A stretch of 64,000 bases of DNA from Hydrogenophaga sp. (GTDB lineage Bacteria > Pseudomonadota > Gammaproteobacteria > Burkholderiales > Burkholderiaceae_C). The position numbers and the translations under genes are program-made. Below the pieces are notes generated by a model. It did not search any database and was not told the origin of the DNA. It saw only the letters and a list, made by a program, of their open reading frames with translations. The DNA is taken from contig JAGKSX010000017.1 in assembly GCA_018993155.1 (NCBI GenBank), forward strand, positions 1 through 64,000, given 5' to 3'. Below are positions 8,004 through 19,503 of the stretch, piece by piece. Each line of letters begins with the position of its first letter. The first letter of the stretch is position 1.

Positions 8004-10727
8004 ATGTCGCTGTTTTCCCTGCGCAAAGCCCCGTCTTCGTCCAACGCTTCCGAGTCTGCCGTGAACACGCCCACCTCCCCCAAGCCGGCCAGCCCCAACG
8101 CCGCCCACCCCCTGGATGCCGTCACCGGTGGCGCGTTCTCCGCGCCGACGTCGGGTGAGCGCGCCGCGCGCATCCGCGACTGGCTGGCCACCGGCCCCGC
8201 GCTCGAGCAGATGAACGAAGTGTTCAAGGAGCTCTCGCACCGCGACCGCGGAGCCGCCAAGCCCTTGAAGGAAAAGCTCGACGAACTCAAGCGCCAGAAG
8301 TCGCAGGAACAGATGTCGGTGGAGTGGGCGCAGAAGGCCCAGGGTCTGATCGACCAGCCGCGCCTGAACCTGGCCGACGCACTGGCCTGGCAACGCGATG
8401 CGGCACGCGCAGGTGCACCGCTGTCGCGCGAGCCGCTGGCCACCTTGCGCCAGGCGTTGGCTGAGCGCGTGAAGGCCATCGAAGACCTGCAGCACCGGGT
8501 GCAGGTCGAACGCGAGGCCGCCGTGCTGATCGCGCAGCGCATCGAGGTGCTGTCCACCAAGCCCTGGCGCGACGCCCAGCAGATCGCCGAGACGCTGCGC
8601 ACCGATGTGGCGCAGTGGCAGCAGCAGGCAGGCGCCCTGGCGCAAGATCCCCAATGGCCCAGCGTGGACGTGAAGTTCCCGCCCATGCTCGACGCCTCGC
8701 GCCAGCAGCTGCAACTGGTGTGGGACGCTTTCGAGGCCGCTCTGAGCCAGACCGTGGCGGCCGATGCCAACCCCCAGGCGCCATTGCCCGCCGTGCCCGT
8801 GTGGGCCGACGAGCTGCGCGCCGCGCGGGGCCAGGACGTGAGCGCCCCGGCCGAAAAGGCACCGCAGGACACGCAGGCCCAGCAGGAGAAACGCGCCCGC
8901 GTGGTGGCCGAACTCGAACAGGCGCTGAGCGTGCTCGAGCGCGAGCTCGCCGAAGGGCACGGCAAGGCCACGCCCAAGGCGGCAGCCGACGTTCGCGGCC
9001 TGCTCAAGAGCCATGGCCGGCTGGTCCCAGCCGCGCTCGATGCGCGCGCCCAGGCGGCTTTGGGGCAGGCCGGTGAACTCGAAGGCTGGCAACGCTGGCG
9101 CGCCGACCAGCTGCGCGAAGAACTCGTGGCCAAGGCAGAGGCCTTGCTGCAAGCTCCCGAGGGCCAGCGCCTGGGCGGGCGCAAGATGCAGGAAACCCTG
9201 CGCAGCCTGCGCGACCAGTGGAAGACCACCGACCAGGGCGGCCAACCCAACCATGCGCTGTGGAAGCGCTTCGACGAGGCCTGCACCGAGGCGCACAAGG
9301 TGGTCGAGAGCTGGCTGGCGCAGGTGCGCCAGCAGAGCGAGGCGCACAAGGCGCAGCGCCTGGCCATCATCGAAGAACTCAAGGCCTGGACGCTGGCGCA
9401 CGCCGACAGCAGCGACTGGAAAGCCCAGGTGCGTGAACTGCATGCATTCTCCGAGCGCTGGCGCGAAGCTGGCCACCTGAGCGAGAAGGCGTTTGCCGAC
9501 ATCCAGCCGGTCTGGAAAGACGCCATGCACAAGGCGCATGAGCGCCTGGAGACGGCGCAGGCCGAGAGCACCGCGCGGCGCAAGGCGCTGATCGAGGAAG
9601 CCATCGCGCTGGGCGCAGCGCCCATGCTGCGCATCGATGCGGTCAAGGCCCTGCAGCAACGTTGGCAGGCCGAAGCCCATGCCGTGCCGCTGGAGCGCAA
9701 GCACGAACAGAAACTGTGGGAAGCCTTCCGCCAGCCGATCGACGAAGCATTCGCCCGCAAGAGCAGCGAGCGCGAGAAGGCTGCCACGGCCCTGAACGCG
9801 CACGACCAGCGCGTGCTTGACGCCTCGCGCGCGCTGGAAGCGGCGAGCGCCAGTGGCGACGCGCAGCGCATCCGCGCGGCCATGAACGAGCTGGAAGCGG
9901 CCCTGGCGGGCCAGGCCCCCGCGCCTGCGCCAGCACCTGTGGCGCCGGCATCCGTCGAGCCAGCCGCAGCCAGTGCCGAAGCGGCGCCTGCCGATGCCGT
10001 GGACGAGGCCGCCGCCACCGAGGAGGCCGAGGCCTCGGTGCCGACGGCACCTGCCAAACCCGCCGCGCCGCCGAAGAAGCTGGTGGCGGTGCGGGGCGAC
10101 GACCGACCCGGGATGAAGAAGGCCGAGCCGGCCGGCCGCGATGGCCGCCGCGGCGATCGCCCGGAGGGGCGGCGCGATGGTGCACCGGGTCGCCCCGATG
10201 CGCGCGGTGGACGCGATGCCCGTGGACCGGGTGCACCGTCCTGGCGTGAAGAGCGCGAGCCGCGTGGCCCCCGGCTGGGCGATGCGGCGTTCCGCGCGCA
10301 GCGCCAGGCGATCGAGGCGGCTCAGTCCAGCCTGCGCAAGCTCGCGGCGCAGGCCCACGGCGAGGTGCTCACGCAGCTCATGACGGCTTGGCAGCAGCGC
10401 GATGCCGAACAGCTTCCCACCGCGCAGGCCCTGGGCCCGCGAGTGAGCACGGCTCAGCGCGGCGCGTGGGCGTCGGCGGTGTCCAAGCCGGCGGCGCCCT
10501 TGCCGGGTGAAACCTTGCTGCGCCTGGAAATGGCCGCCGAGGTGCCGACGCCGGCCGAGCACCTGAGCGAGCGCCGCATGCTGCAGCTGCAACTGCTCAC
10601 GCGCCGCCACGCCGCCGCACCGGCCGACACCTGGGCGGAGGATGTGGCCGCCGTGCTGGGCTCGAGCTTCGATTCGACGGCGGAGCGCCGTCTGCAGAAC
10701 GTGCTGAAGGCGCTGCTCAAGCGCTGA
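8004..10727 (+). CDS. DUF349 domain protein
   Basis: A 907-residue cytoplasmic, strongly helical protein with repeated DUF349-type segments (tryptophan-containing repeats such as LRDQWKTTDQGG). Residues about 635-700 are a low-complexity Ala/Pro/Glu linker and about 705-755 an Arg/Gly/Asp-rich stretch. A further conserved helical part of about 150 residues follows. DUF349 proteins are widespread in proteobacteria and their molecular function is unsettled. The Arg/Gly-rich stretch suggests nucleic-acid contact, which is inference. It converges on the mtfA-like gene with a 3-nt gap. Confidence 0.85.
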   Translation: MSLFSLRKAPSSSNASESAVNTPTSPKPASPNAAHPLDAVTGGAFSAPTSGERAARIRDWLATGPALEQMNEVFKELSHRDRGAAKPLKEKLDELKRQKSQEQMSVEWAQKAQGLIDQPRLNLADALAWQRDAARAGAPLSREPLATLRQALAERVKAIEDLQHRVQVEREAAVLIAQRIEVLSTKPWRDAQQIAETLRTDVAQWQQQAGALAQDPQWPSVDVKFPPMLDASRQQLQLVWDAFEAALSQTVAADANPQAPLPAVPVWADELRAARGQDVSAPAEKAPQDTQAQQEKRARVVAELEQALSVLERELAEGHGKATPKAAADVRGLLKSHGRLVPAALDARAQAALGQAGELEGWQRWRADQLREELVAKAEALLQAPEGQRLGGRKMQETLRSLRDQWKTTDQGGQPNHALWKRFDEACTEAHKVVESWLAQVRQQSEAHKAQRLAIIEELKAWTLAHADSSDWKAQVRELHAFSERWREAGHLSEKAFADIQPVWKDAMHKAHERLETAQAESTARRKALIEEAIALGAAPMLRIDAVKALQQRWQAEAHAVPLERKHEQKLWEAFRQPIDEAFARKSSEREKAATALNAHDQRVLDASRALEAASASGDAQRIRAAMNELEAALAGQAPAPAPAPVAPASVEPAAASAEAAPADAVDEAAATEEAEASVPTAPAKPAAPPKKLVAVRGDDRPGMKKAEPAGRDGRRGDRPEGRRDGAPGRPDARGGRDARGPGAPSWREEREPRGPRLGDAAFRAQRQAIEAAQSSLRKLAAQAHGEVLTQLMTAWQQRDAEQLPTAQALGPRVSTAQRGAWASAVSKPAAPLPGETLLRLEMAAEVPTPAEHLSERRMLQLQLLTRRHAAAPADTWAEDVAAVLGSSFDSTAERRLQNVLKALLKR

Positions 10728-10730
10728 GCG

Positions 10731-11579
10731 TCAACGCCCCGGGCGGAAGAAGCCGTCGTACAGCGGCATCAGTTCGGGGAACTCGGTCTCGAAGCGTGGC
10801 CGGTTGACGAAGTAGGCCTCGCAGGTCACGGCGAAGAACTCGGCCGCGTCCTGCGCGGCGTAGTCGTCCAGCCAGGGCGGCTCGCCGCCGAAGCGCTCGG
10901 CCATGGCCACCGCTTCGCGGAAACGTTCGAAGCTGTCCTGCATGGTGCGTTGCCAGATCGCGCGCGCTTCGCTGCGCTGGCGCGCGCCCAGGAAGCCCGA
11001 GGGCAGGGGCGGGGCCCCGTCGGGCGCTTCGCCCATCTGCATGTCGTGCATGTCCATCTTGTGCACGAACTCGTGGATCACCACGTTGTGTCCGTGTTGC
11101 GCGCGCTCGCCCGCGTGGGCCACGTCCTCCCAGCTGAGCATGAGGGGGCCCCGGTCCATGGCTTCACCGGCCAGCACCTCGTCGTAGTGGTGTACCACGC
11201 CCGCGCCGTCGGTGGTCTTGCGCCGCGCCACCACGGCACCGGGTTGCACGACGATGCCGACGAAGTCGCCATACCAGTCCAGCAGCTTGAGTGGGTCGCG
11301 CACCGGTTCGCCTGACACGCCATGCATGTGGAGCAGCGGCAGGCAGGCTTGCGCCGCGATGGCCAGCGCCATGGTGTCCGTCACGGCCAGGCCGTTGGCG
11401 CCGTGGAACTCCTTCTCCATCAGGAAGTGCGTGCAGAGCAGGCGAAGGCGCTGCAGCTCGGGCCCATCGAGAGCCGCGAGAAAGGGGTGGTGCGCCACGG
11501 TCTGGCGCCAGAGGGCATCCGGGATGGGGGTGGGACGGCGCAGCGCGCGGGGCAGCCAGCGTTGGAGCAGGTGGATCAT
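10731..11579 (-). CDS. mtfA: MtfA-like zinc metallopeptidase (M90 family)
   Basis: A 282-residue protein of the M90/MtfA family. The zinc motif is HEFVH (His169, Glu170, His173), followed by KMDMHD, with the third ligand probably in the DAAEFFAVTCEAYF segment near residue 242. In E. coli MtfA interacts with Mlc and affects ptsG expression; whether that holds in this organism is unknown. It is the last gene of the minus-strand envelope operon and starts 19 nt after lpxH. Confidence 0.88.
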   Translation of the reverse strand: MIHLLQRWLPRALRRPTPIPDALWRQTVAHHPFLAALDGPELQRLRLLCTHFLMEKEFHGANGLAVTDTMALAIAAQACLPLLHMHGVSGEPVRDPLKLLDWYGDFVGIVVQPGAVVARRKTTDGAGVVHHYDEVLAGEAMDRGPLMLSWEDVAHAGERAQHGHNVVIHEFVHKMDMHDMQMGEAPDGAPPLPSGFLGARQRSEARAIWQRTMQDSFERFREAVAMAERFGGEPPWLDDYAAQDAAEFFAVTCEAYFVNRPRFETEFPELMPLYDGFFRPGR

Positions 11580-11598
11580 GAAGGAAGGTGGAGGCGGC

Positions 11599-12417
11599 TC
11601 AGGGTCGCAAGGGCCGGCGGTGCAGGCCCCTCGCGTCCAGCCGCAATACCTCGGCGCGGGCCGGCCGCGCGCTCAGCTCCCAGTCGCTGAGCACGACGCG
11701 CTGAAGGCCGTCACCCAGGTCGTGGGTCGCGGGCCGGTGCGTGTGACCATGGATCAGCGTGTGGGCCTCGGCATGCCGCAGCCACGCCTTGGCGGCCTGG
11801 ATGTCCACGTCGGCCCAGAGGCTGGGGTCGCTGCCGGTGCTGCGCTTGCGCGCCTCGCTCTGGGCGCGCAGCTCACGCGCGATCGCTTCGCGTTGGGCCA
11901 GGGGTTGTGCCAGAAAGCGGTGTTGCCAGGCGGGCTCGCGCACCTGGGCACGAAAGCGCATGTAGTCGGTGTCGGCCAGGCACAGGGCATCGCCATGGCT
12001 GAGCAGCCAGCGCTGGTCCAGAAAGACCAGCACGGTGGGATCGCTCAGGCCTTGCATGCCGCAGGCGTCGAGTCCGGCCGGTCCCAGGAGGAAGTCGCGG
12101 TTGCCGGGCATGAAGTAGACCGGTGCGTGCGCGCTGTAGGCCTGCAAGGCCTCGGCGCAGGCGCGCCAGAACGCGTGATCGGCCGACGGGGATGTGTGGG
12201 TGGAGAGCACGTCGTCGCCCACCCACACCTCGAACAGATCGCCCAGGATGAACAGCGCGTCGGCGCGCTCGTGCGCGGGGCGGCGCAGGTAGGCGGCCCA
12301 CGCCTCGAAGGTCTCGGGCTCACCGGCCTGCAGATGCAGGTCTGAAATGACATCGACCGCTTGCCAGTTCGCGGGAGCGATGCATTCGGCGAAGCGGTCG
12401 ACGGGTTGGGCGGTCAT
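11599..12417 (-). CDS. lpxH: UDP-2,3-diacylglucosamine diphosphatase
   Basis: LpxH hydrolyses UDP-2,3-diacylglucosamine to lipid X, the fourth step of lipid A synthesis, at the inner membrane. The 272-residue calcineurin-like phosphoesterase has its metal motifs in order: DLHL (Asp26, His28), GDLFEVWVGDD (Asp60), GNRDFLLG and HGHTHRP near residue 220. It follows ppiB by 30 nt, suggesting cotranscription with the cyclophilin genes. Confidence 0.95.
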   Translation of the reverse strand: MTAQPVDRFAECIAPANWQAVDVISDLHLQAGEPETFEAWAAYLRRPAHERADALFILGDLFEVWVGDDVLSTHTSPSADHAFWRACAEALQAYSAHAPVYFMPGNRDFLLGPAGLDACGMQGLSDPTVLVFLDQRWLLSHGDALCLADTDYMRFRAQVREPAWQHRFLAQPLAQREAIARELRAQSEARKRSTGSDPSLWADVDIQAAKAWLRHAEAHTLIHGHTHRPATHDLGDGLQRVVLSDWELSARPARAEVLRLDARGLHRRPLRP

Positions 12418-12447
12418 GCGGTGCAGGGGCGTTGCCGCCCCTGGCGA

Positions 12448-12954
12448 TCAGAGCGCGACGGCCTTTTCGATCACGACGTCGTCCTTGGGCACGTCGTCGT
12501 GGAAGCCCTTGCGGCCGGTGGGCGTGCCCTCGATCTTCTTCACGATCTCGCTGCCCGAGACCACCTTGCCGAAGACGGCGTAGCCCCAGCCCTGTGCGCT
12601 GGGCGCAGTGTGGTTCAGGAAGCCGTTGTTCGACACATTGATGAAGAACTGCGCGGTGGCCGAGTGAGGGTCGCTGGTGCGCGCCATGGCCACGGTGTAG
12701 GTGTCGTTCTTCAGGCCGTTGTTGGCCTCGTTGGAAATGGGGGCGTCGGTGGGCTTCTGGGTCATGCCGGGTTCGAAGCCACCACCTTGCACCATGAAGC
12801 CAGGGATGACGCGGTGGAACACGGTGTTGTTGTAGTGGCCCTTGTTCACATAGGCCAGGAAGTTGCTGGTGGACAGCGGTGCTTTTTCAGCGTCGAGTTC
12901 CAGCGTGACGACGCCGTATCCGGCAATGTGCAGTTCGACTTGGGGGTTGGCCAT
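12448..12954 (-). CDS. ppiB: Cytoplasmic peptidyl-prolyl cis-trans isomerase, cyclophilin type
   Basis: A 168-residue cyclophilin without a signal peptide (starts [10 protein letters not shown]). Core motifs [15 protein letters not shown] and QFFIN are intact. Two ATGs 6 nt apart are possible. The one at 12954 is preferred because GGAG lies 8 nt before it; the upstream ATG at 12960 overlaps the stop of the preceding cyclophilin as ATGA but has the GGAG too close. Confidence 0.95.
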   Translation of the reverse strand: MANPQVELHIAGYGVVTLELDAEKAPLSTSNFLAYVNKGHYNNTVFHRVIPGFMVQGGGFEPGMTQKPTDAPISNEANNGLKNDTYTVAMARTSDPHSATAQFFINVSNNGFLNHTAPSAQGWGYAVFGKVVSGSEIVKKIEGTPTGRKGFHDDVPKDDVVIEKAVAL

Positions 12955-12956
12955 GG

Positions 12957-13559
12957 TCATTTCTCCAGGGTGGCTTTGAGGATGGTGATGGGGGTTTTGG
13001 GCACGTTCTGGTGCATGCCCTGGTCGCCGACGGGCACGGCGCGGATCTTGTCCACGACATCCAGTCCCGCCACGACCTTGCCGAAGACGGTGTAACCGTA
13101 GCCGTCGGGGCTGGGGGCGTTCAGGTTCGGGTTGTTCACGGTGTTGATGAAGAACTGCGACGTGGCCGAATTGGGGTTGGAGGTGCGTGCCATCGCGATG
13201 GCACCTCGGTCGTTCTTCAGGCCGTTGGTGGCTTCCAGCGGAATCGGCGCCTTGGTGGGCTTTTGCTGCAGGTCGGGCGTGAAACCGCCGCCCTGGATCA
13301 TGAAGTTGCTCATCACCCGGTGGAACACCGTGCCGTCGTAGTGCTGGTCGCGCACGTACTGCAGGAAGTTCTCTACCGTCTTCGGGGCCTTGTCGGGGTA
13401 CAGCTCGACCACGATGTCGCCCTGGGACGTGGCCAGCTTCACGCGGGGCGCGGCGGTGGCCTGGGCCTGGGCGGCCAGAGGCAGCAGGGCGGCGCCGGCC
13501 GCCAGGGCCGTGAGCCAGAGGGCCGCGCGTCGGCGCAGGGGCAAAGAAGACAGTGTCAT
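12957..13559 (-). CDS. ppiA: Periplasmic peptidyl-prolyl cis-trans isomerase, cyclophilin type
   Basis: A 200-residue cyclophilin with a signal peptide (basic RRR, hydrophobic [22 protein letters not shown]). It therefore probably acts on periplasmic protein folding. [15 protein letters not shown] and SQFFIN motifs are present. Its start overlaps the stop of the L,D-transpeptidase gene by one base (TGATG). The paralogous pair with the next gene is a typical ppiA-ppiB tandem. Confidence 0.95.
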   Translation of the reverse strand: MTLSSLPLRRRAALWLTALAAGAALLPLAAQAQATAAPRVKLATSQGDIVVELYPDKAPKTVENFLQYVRDQHYDGTVFHRVMSNFMIQGGGFTPDLQQKPTKAPIPLEATNGLKNDRGAIAMARTSNPNSATSQFFINTVNNPNLNAPSPDGYGYTVFGKVVAGLDVVDKIRAVPVGDQGMHQNVPKTPITILKATLEK

Positions 13560-15067
13560 CAGATCGTTCCTTCAAAAAAGATGGTCCAGCGGTCTTGCTC
13601 GCGCACCCAGTACTGGCGTTTGGTGACCCCTCGGCTCTGGCCCGCGGCCACTTCACCGAAGGTGACGACCATGGTGTCGTCCTGGTCGCGCCAGCGCAGC
13701 ACCGACAGGTCCTTCATCTGCAGCTCGCGCGAGCCATTGGCCCGCAGCTCGCGCGAGCCATTGGCCCGCAGCTCGCTTTCGACGCGGGGCCACCATTGGG
13801 CCAGATCGCGGCCCTGGTTCATGAACCGGTTGGAATAAAACGTTTTGAGTTCGGCGAGGTGGCCCGCACTGCGGGTCTGCCGCCAGGCTTCCAGCACGGC
13901 TTCGAACTGCGTCCGGTCGCTGGCCAGGGTTTCGGGCTGCACCCATTGCAGCGAGGGCGCGATCACCACCGGCGTGGTGCGGATCTGCACCGTGCCCAGC
14001 AGGCGCTGCAGGTCGGGGTTGGACAGCACCACGCAGCCGTCGGATGCTTGCGGCGCGCGCACGAACTGCTCGGTGGGCGTACCGTGCAGCCAGATGCCGC
14101 TGCCGGTCTTGCCGCGCTGCACATCGAGCGCATTGGGGTAGTTGATCGGCAGGGCACCCACGCCATACAGGTCGGGCAGGTCCGCCGGGTTGAGGGTGCT
14201 GGTGATGTAGTAGACGCCCAGGGGGGTGCGCTTGTCGCCCTCCGCGGTCTTTTCGATACCCGAGAGGCCGACCGAAATGTAGAAATCGCCCAACAGTTTC
14301 AGGCGCGGCGCGCGATCGGCTTCGCTGGCGCTGCCACGGGCCGGGTTCAGGTTTTCGAACAGGTAGAGGCGGGAGCGCGAGGCATCGATCGCGATCGCAT
14401 GGCGGCTCTGTGGGGCGAGGGTGAGGAACTGCGTTGGCACGGCCCCTTCGGGCGGGCGCTCGGTCAGCGCCAGCAGCCGGCGGCGCGATTCCTCGCGCAG
14501 GGCGGTGAGCTGTGTCGACGCGGCCATGGCCTGCGTGTCGGGCACGTCGCCGAGCCGGCGCACCGGGCGGGTCTGCTGGCTGAGCAGGTCACCGTGCACA
14601 AGGTGGGCCAGCTGGAAATTGGGGTGGTCGCGCACCAGGCTCTCGGCCTGTTTCAGGGCCTCCCGGTGTTGCGCGTTCCCGATGAGCTGGTAGATCTCGA
14701 TCAGACGGGCCTCGGCCCGACCCATCATGGGTTTGACCTGCTGGAGCTGTTCGCCTGTGAGGCTCACGGGCGTCAGACCTGAGGGGGGCGGACTGGCCGT
14801 CCCCTGGACCGCATCCTGCACGCGGGTGAGGGCGCTGTTGATCAGTGAGACGGCAGGGGCCTCGCTGACCGGCTCGGCGACGGTGTTGGCGTCGGCCGTC
14901 TGGCGCTTGTGCAGCGACAGAGCGAGCAGGGCGGCCACCGCCACGGCCGTGGCGACCACGAGCGTGCGATGTCTCGGTGTCACGCGTTGAGCGTTGTCTG
15001 GCCCCGGCCCCAGCAGCTCGGTCGTGAGGCTGGCATGGCCCCGTTGCGCGAACCGCCGACTGACCAT
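13559..15067 (-). CDS. L,D-transpeptidase (YkuD) with C-terminal NTF2-like domain
   Basis: A 502-residue envelope protein. A membrane anchor (about 34-52) is followed by a linker and a helical region, then a YkuD catalytic domain with the His motif (LHGTP, about residue 325) and the nucleophile motif SDGCVVL (Cys about 344). The C-terminal domain, with [15 protein letters not shown], resembles an SnoaL/NTF2 fold. It probably makes 3-3 crosslinks or attaches proteins to peptidoglycan. Start at 15067: the ATG overlaps the upstream TPR gene's stop as TGATG. Oddity: a 24-bp tandem repeat duplicates 8 residues (RANGSREL) within the C-terminal domain. Confidence 0.88.
   Translation of the reverse strand: MVSRRFAQRGHASLTTELLGPGPDNAQRVTPRHRTLVVATAVAVAALLALSLHKRQTADANTVAEPVSEAPAVSLINSALTRVQDAVQGTASPPPSGLTPVSLTGEQLQQVKPMMGRAEARLIEIYQLIGNAQHREALKQAESLVRDHPNFQLAHLVHGDLLSQQTRPVRRLGDVPDTQAMAASTQLTALREESRRRLLALTERPPEGAVPTQFLTLAPQSRHAIAIDASRSRLYLFENLNPARGSASEADRAPRLKLLGDFYISVGLSGIEKTAEGDKRTPLGVYYITSTLNPADLPDLYGVGALPINYPNALDVQRGKTGSGIWLHGTPTEQFVRAPQASDGCVVLSNPDLQRLLGTVQIRTTPVVIAPSLQWVQPETLASDRTQFEAVLEAWRQTRSAGHLAELKTFYSNRFMNQGRDLAQWWPRVESELRANGSRELRANGSRELQMKDLSVLRWRDQDDTMVVTFGEVAAGQSRGVTKRQYWVREQDRWTIFFEGTI
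13721..13775 (-). repeat. 24-bp in-frame tandem repeat in the L,D-transpeptidase gene
   Basis: Two identical 24-bp copies (13721-13744 and 13745-13768) and the first 7 bases of a third. The unit length is a multiple of 3, so the reading frame is kept and 8 residues are duplicated. Confidence 0.9.
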
Positions 15068-16086
15068 CAAGAGCCCGTGGATTCCCGAACGATCAGCCAG
15101 CGGTTGCCGCTCTTGACCAGATCCAGCGTCTTGCGGCTGGTGACGTTCAGGTTGTCGGAGGTGTAGTCCTGGCGAAAGCGCGCCGAAGCGCGGTCGCCGT
15201 TGACCGTGACGTTGAGGTCGTTGATGCCGACGCCGATGCGTGAGCGGGGTTCGATGCGCGAGCGGCGCTCGGCCTCCCAGGCGGCGCGCGACTGGCCGCC
15301 CGGTGGCGTGAACGCGGGGCCGTAGGCACCCAGGTAGGCGGACACGTTCTTCGAGGACCAGGCTTTGGCCCATGCGGCCACAGCCGCTTCCACGTCAACC
15401 TGGGCATCGGCGGCGGCCGGGGCGGGTGCTGCCGCAGCGGCGGGCGCCGCAGGGGCCGGCGCAGCCGCGACGGGAGGCTTCGCGGCGGGCGGTGTGGCCA
15501 CCGGAGCCGATGGAGCCGATGGAGCCGTCGGGGGCGCGGCGGCGACGGAGGTGGCCGGGCGGGCACCGCGCGGATCGGCCGCGAAAAGGTTGCGAATCAG
15601 GCTCAGCTTGGGTGCGACAGCGGGATTGTTCGAATCGAGTTGCAGCGCCTTGCTGTAGGCCTGGCTGGCCAGCTTGGCATAGACGTCGCCCAGGTTTTCG
15701 TGGGCGGTGGCGTAGCTCGGATTCGTGCGGATCGCCATTTCGAGCGCGGCGCGGGCCTTGTCGAACTGGCTCTGGCCGGCGTACAGCACAGCCAGGTTGT
15801 TGTAGGGCTCGGGCAGCTCCGGGTAGTCTTCCGTGAGCTTGGCGAAGGTGGCAATTGCATCGGTCGACTTGCCGCTCTCGGTCTGGATCACACCCTTGAG
15901 GAAACGCATCTGCGGATCGCGTGGCTTGCCCACCAGGTATTGGTCCACCTTGACCAGGGCTTCGTTGAGCTGGCCGGCACGCACCAGCCGGTTGACCTCG
16001 GCATAGTCGTCGCCTTGCGCCCAGGCCAGCGAGGTGCCGAGGCTGGCGGCGGTCAGGGCCACGAGGGCCAGTTGGCGCAGTCGCAT
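15067..16086 (-). CDS. Periplasmic TPR protein with C-terminal NTF2-like domain
   Basis: A 339-residue protein with a signal peptide (MRLRQLALVALTAASLGTSL...AWA). TPR repeats occupy about 25-170, an Ala/Pro-rich linker about 180-225, and a C-terminal domain with the SnoaL/NTF2-like pattern YLGAYGPAFTP and SRKTLDLVKSGNRWLIVRES. The C-terminal domain resembles that of the downstream L,D-transpeptidase, so the two may act together on the cell wall (inference). The start at 16086 is chosen because it opens directly into the signal peptide. First gene of the operon that runs to 10731. Confidence 0.85.
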   Translation of the reverse strand: MRLRQLALVALTAASLGTSLAWAQGDDYAEVNRLVRAGQLNEALVKVDQYLVGKPRDPQMRFLKGVIQTESGKSTDAIATFAKLTEDYPELPEPYNNLAVLYAGQSQFDKARAALEMAIRTNPSYATAHENLGDVYAKLASQAYSKALQLDSNNPAVAPKLSLIRNLFAADPRGARPATSVAAAPPTAPSAPSAPVATPPAAKPPVAAAPAPAAPAAAAAPAPAAADAQVDVEAAVAAWAKAWSSKNVSAYLGAYGPAFTPPGGQSRAAWEAERRSRIEPRSRIGVGINDLNVTVNGDRASARFRQDYTSDNLNVTSRKTLDLVKSGNRWLIVRESTGS

Positions 16087-16427
16087 GGAAAAGCCGTTTC
16101 TGGTGATGATGGAGGACGATGGGCCGCTGCAGTGGGGGTGTGATGGAACGTGGCGAGACATGGCACCTCGAAAACAAACCTGGGCTCCCTCTCATGAAGG
16201 GGCCAGTGACACGTTGATCGAATGCCCGGCGGCGTGCTGTGGAGTGTCACCGGGCTGGATATACTGACACCGATGGATTGTATCTGAGGGGTCCCGTTCC
16301 GACGGTTGCGCCAGACCGCATGGAACGCCGACGGGCCCGCTCTTCGGATGGTGCCACGCACGGCCTGTGGAAGCCCCGTTTTTCACCCTCCGGCAGCCAT
16401 CCGGAATCCCGTTCCCGTTCCCGTTCC
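16087..16427. other. 341-nt divergent intergenic region
   Basis: Lies between the envelope operon (minus) and cysS (plus) and must hold both promoters. TATACT near 16259 is a plausible -10 box on the plus strand without a good -35. GTGTCA (16244-16249) and TGACAC (16265-16270) form an inverted repeat around it, with a further TGACAC at 16207-16212, so an operator is possible. Just before cysS a short CCCGTT-type repeat occurs. No gene is seen. Confidence 0.4.
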
Positions 16428-17812
<1,385 letters not shown>

Positions 17813-17813
<1 letters not shown>

Positions 17814-18463
17814 TGGCCACCACCGTCCTGCCCGAGCTCAACGCTGAGGCGCCTGGCTATTGGGTGGATGCCTGTCGCCATCTCATGAAGCGCGACCGGG
17901 TGATGAAGAAGCTCATCCCCCAGCACGGAAGCGCCTGCCTGCAGTCGCGCGGAGATGCCTTCGTCACGCTGGCGCGCAGCATCGTCGGCCAGCAGATCTC
18001 GGTGAAGGCGGCCCAGTCGGTGTGGGACCGCTTCGAGCAGTTGCCCCGGAAGATGGTGCCCGCCCAGGTGCTCAAGCTGAAGGTGGACGACATGCGCGCG
18101 GCCGGCCTGTCGGCCCGCAAGGTCGAGTACCTGGTGGACCTGGCCCTGCACTTTGCCAACGACCAAGTCCACGTGAGCCAATGGGCCGACATGGACGACG
18201 AGGCCATCATTGCCGAGCTGGTGGCCATTCGTGGCATTGGCCGATGGACGGCCGAGATGTTCCTGATCTTCCACCTGATGCGGCCCAACGTACTACCCCT
18301 GGACGACCTTGGTTTGCAGAATGGCATCAGCCTGGCGTATTTTTCGGGCGAACCGGTCAGCCGCAGCGAGATCCGGGAGGTGGCGAACTCCTGGGCACCG
18401 TTCTGCAGCGTGGCAACTTGGTATATTTGGCGGTCGCTCGATCCGCTGCCGGTCAGTTACTGA
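17813..18463 (+). CDS. alkA: DNA-3-methyladenine glycosylase II (HhH-GPD)
   Basis: A 216-residue base-excision repair glycosylase that removes alkylated purines. It has the HhH-GPD fold: helix-hairpin-helix [16 protein letters not shown] and the catalytic aspartate in LPLDDLGL near residue 162. It lacks the E. coli AlkA N-terminal domain and is the short form frequent in Burkholderiales. Translationally coupled to cysS. The symbol reflects family, not proven orthology. Confidence 0.88.
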
Positions 18464-18515
18464 GCGCACCGGCTTCGCCGGGACGTCGTTGCAAACAAGA
18501 CCAAAGGAGCACACC

Positions 18516-19502
18516 TTGGCCAAAAAGAATTTTCTCGATTTCGAGCAACCGATTGCCGAGCTCGAAACCAAGATCGAAGAACTGCGTTATGTGCAGACCG
18601 AATCCGCGGTGGACATCTCCGAAGAGATTGAACAGCTGGCTGGCAAGAGCCTGCAGCTCACCAAGGACATCTACAGCAACCTCACGCCGTGGCAGATCAC
18701 CAAGACCGCCCGCCACGCCGACCGCCCCTATACGCTGGACTACGTGCGCGAGATCTTCACGCATTTCCAGGAGTTGCATGGCGATCGGCACTTCTCGGAC
18801 GACCTGAGCATCGTGGGTGGTCTGGCGCGCTTCAACGGCCAGCCCTGCATGGTGCTGGGCCACCAGAAGGGGCGCGACACGAAAGAGCGCGGCCTGCGCA
18901 ACTTCGGCATGACCAAGCCCGAAGGCTACCGCAAGGCACTGCGCCTCATGAAGCTGGCCGAGAAGTTCAAGTTGCCGGTCTTCACCTTCGTGGACACGCC
19001 GGGCGCCTACCCCGGCATCGATGCCGAAGAGCGCGGCCAGTCCGAAGCGATCGGCCGCAACATCTTCGAGATGGCGCAGCTGGAAGTGCCCATCATCTCC
19101 ACCATCATTGGTGAAGGCGGCTCCGGCGGCGCGCTGGCCATTTCGGTGGCCGACCAGGTGCTCATGCTGCAGTACTCGGTGTACTCGGTCATCAGCCCCG
19201 AAGGTTGCGCCTCCATCCTCTGGAAGACCAGCGACCGCGCCAGCGATGCCGCCGATGCCCTGGGTATCACCGCGCACCGCCTCAAGGCGCTGGGCCTGGT
19301 GGACAAGATCGTCAACGAGCCCGTGGGTGGCGCGCACCGCGACCACAAGCAGATGGCCGCCTTCCTCAAGCGCGCCCTGGGCGACGCCTGGCGCCAGGTG
19401 ACGGACCTCAAGGCCAAGGAGCTGCTCGATCGGCGCTACGCGCGCCTCAACAGCTACGGCCGCTTCACCGACACCAAGGCCGAGAGCAAGGACAAGCGCT
19501 GA
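18516..19502 (+). CDS. accA: Acetyl-CoA carboxylase carboxyltransferase subunit alpha
   Basis: AccA with AccD transfers the carboxyl group from carboxybiotin to acetyl-CoA, making malonyl-CoA for fatty acid synthesis. 328 residues. Family segments [36 protein letters not shown] and [11 protein letters not shown] are intact. The start is a TTG at 18516: AAAGGAG lies 6 nt before it and the product then begins exactly like the family ([12 protein letters not shown]). No ATG fits. Confidence 0.96.
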   Translation: MAKKNFLDFEQPIAELETKIEELRYVQTESAVDISEEIEQLAGKSLQLTKDIYSNLTPWQITKTARHADRPYTLDYVREIFTHFQELHGDRHFSDDLSIVGGLARFNGQPCMVLGHQKGRDTKERGLRNFGMTKPEGYRKALRLMKLAEKFKLPVFTFVDTPGAYPGIDAEERGQSEAIGRNIFEMAQLEVPIISTIIGEGGSGGALAISVADQVLMLQYSVYSVISPEGCASILWKTSDRASDAADALGITAHRLKALGLVDKIVNEPVGGAHRDHKQMAAFLKRALGDAWRQVTDLKAKELLDRRYARLNSYGRFTDTKAESKDKR

Positions 19503-19503
19503 G

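Noticed and set aside
7295..10610. Two minus-strand open frames of more than 900 codons opposite the DUF349 gene
   Set aside because: Repetitive Ser/Ala/Arg/Cys-rich or Leu/Arg/His/Gly-rich translations typical of antisense frames in high-GC DNA; no start signals or motifs.
12954..12960. Upstream ATG at 12960 as the ppiB start
   Set aside because: It overlaps the previous stop, but GGAG would be only 2 nt away; the ATG at 12954 has normal spacing.
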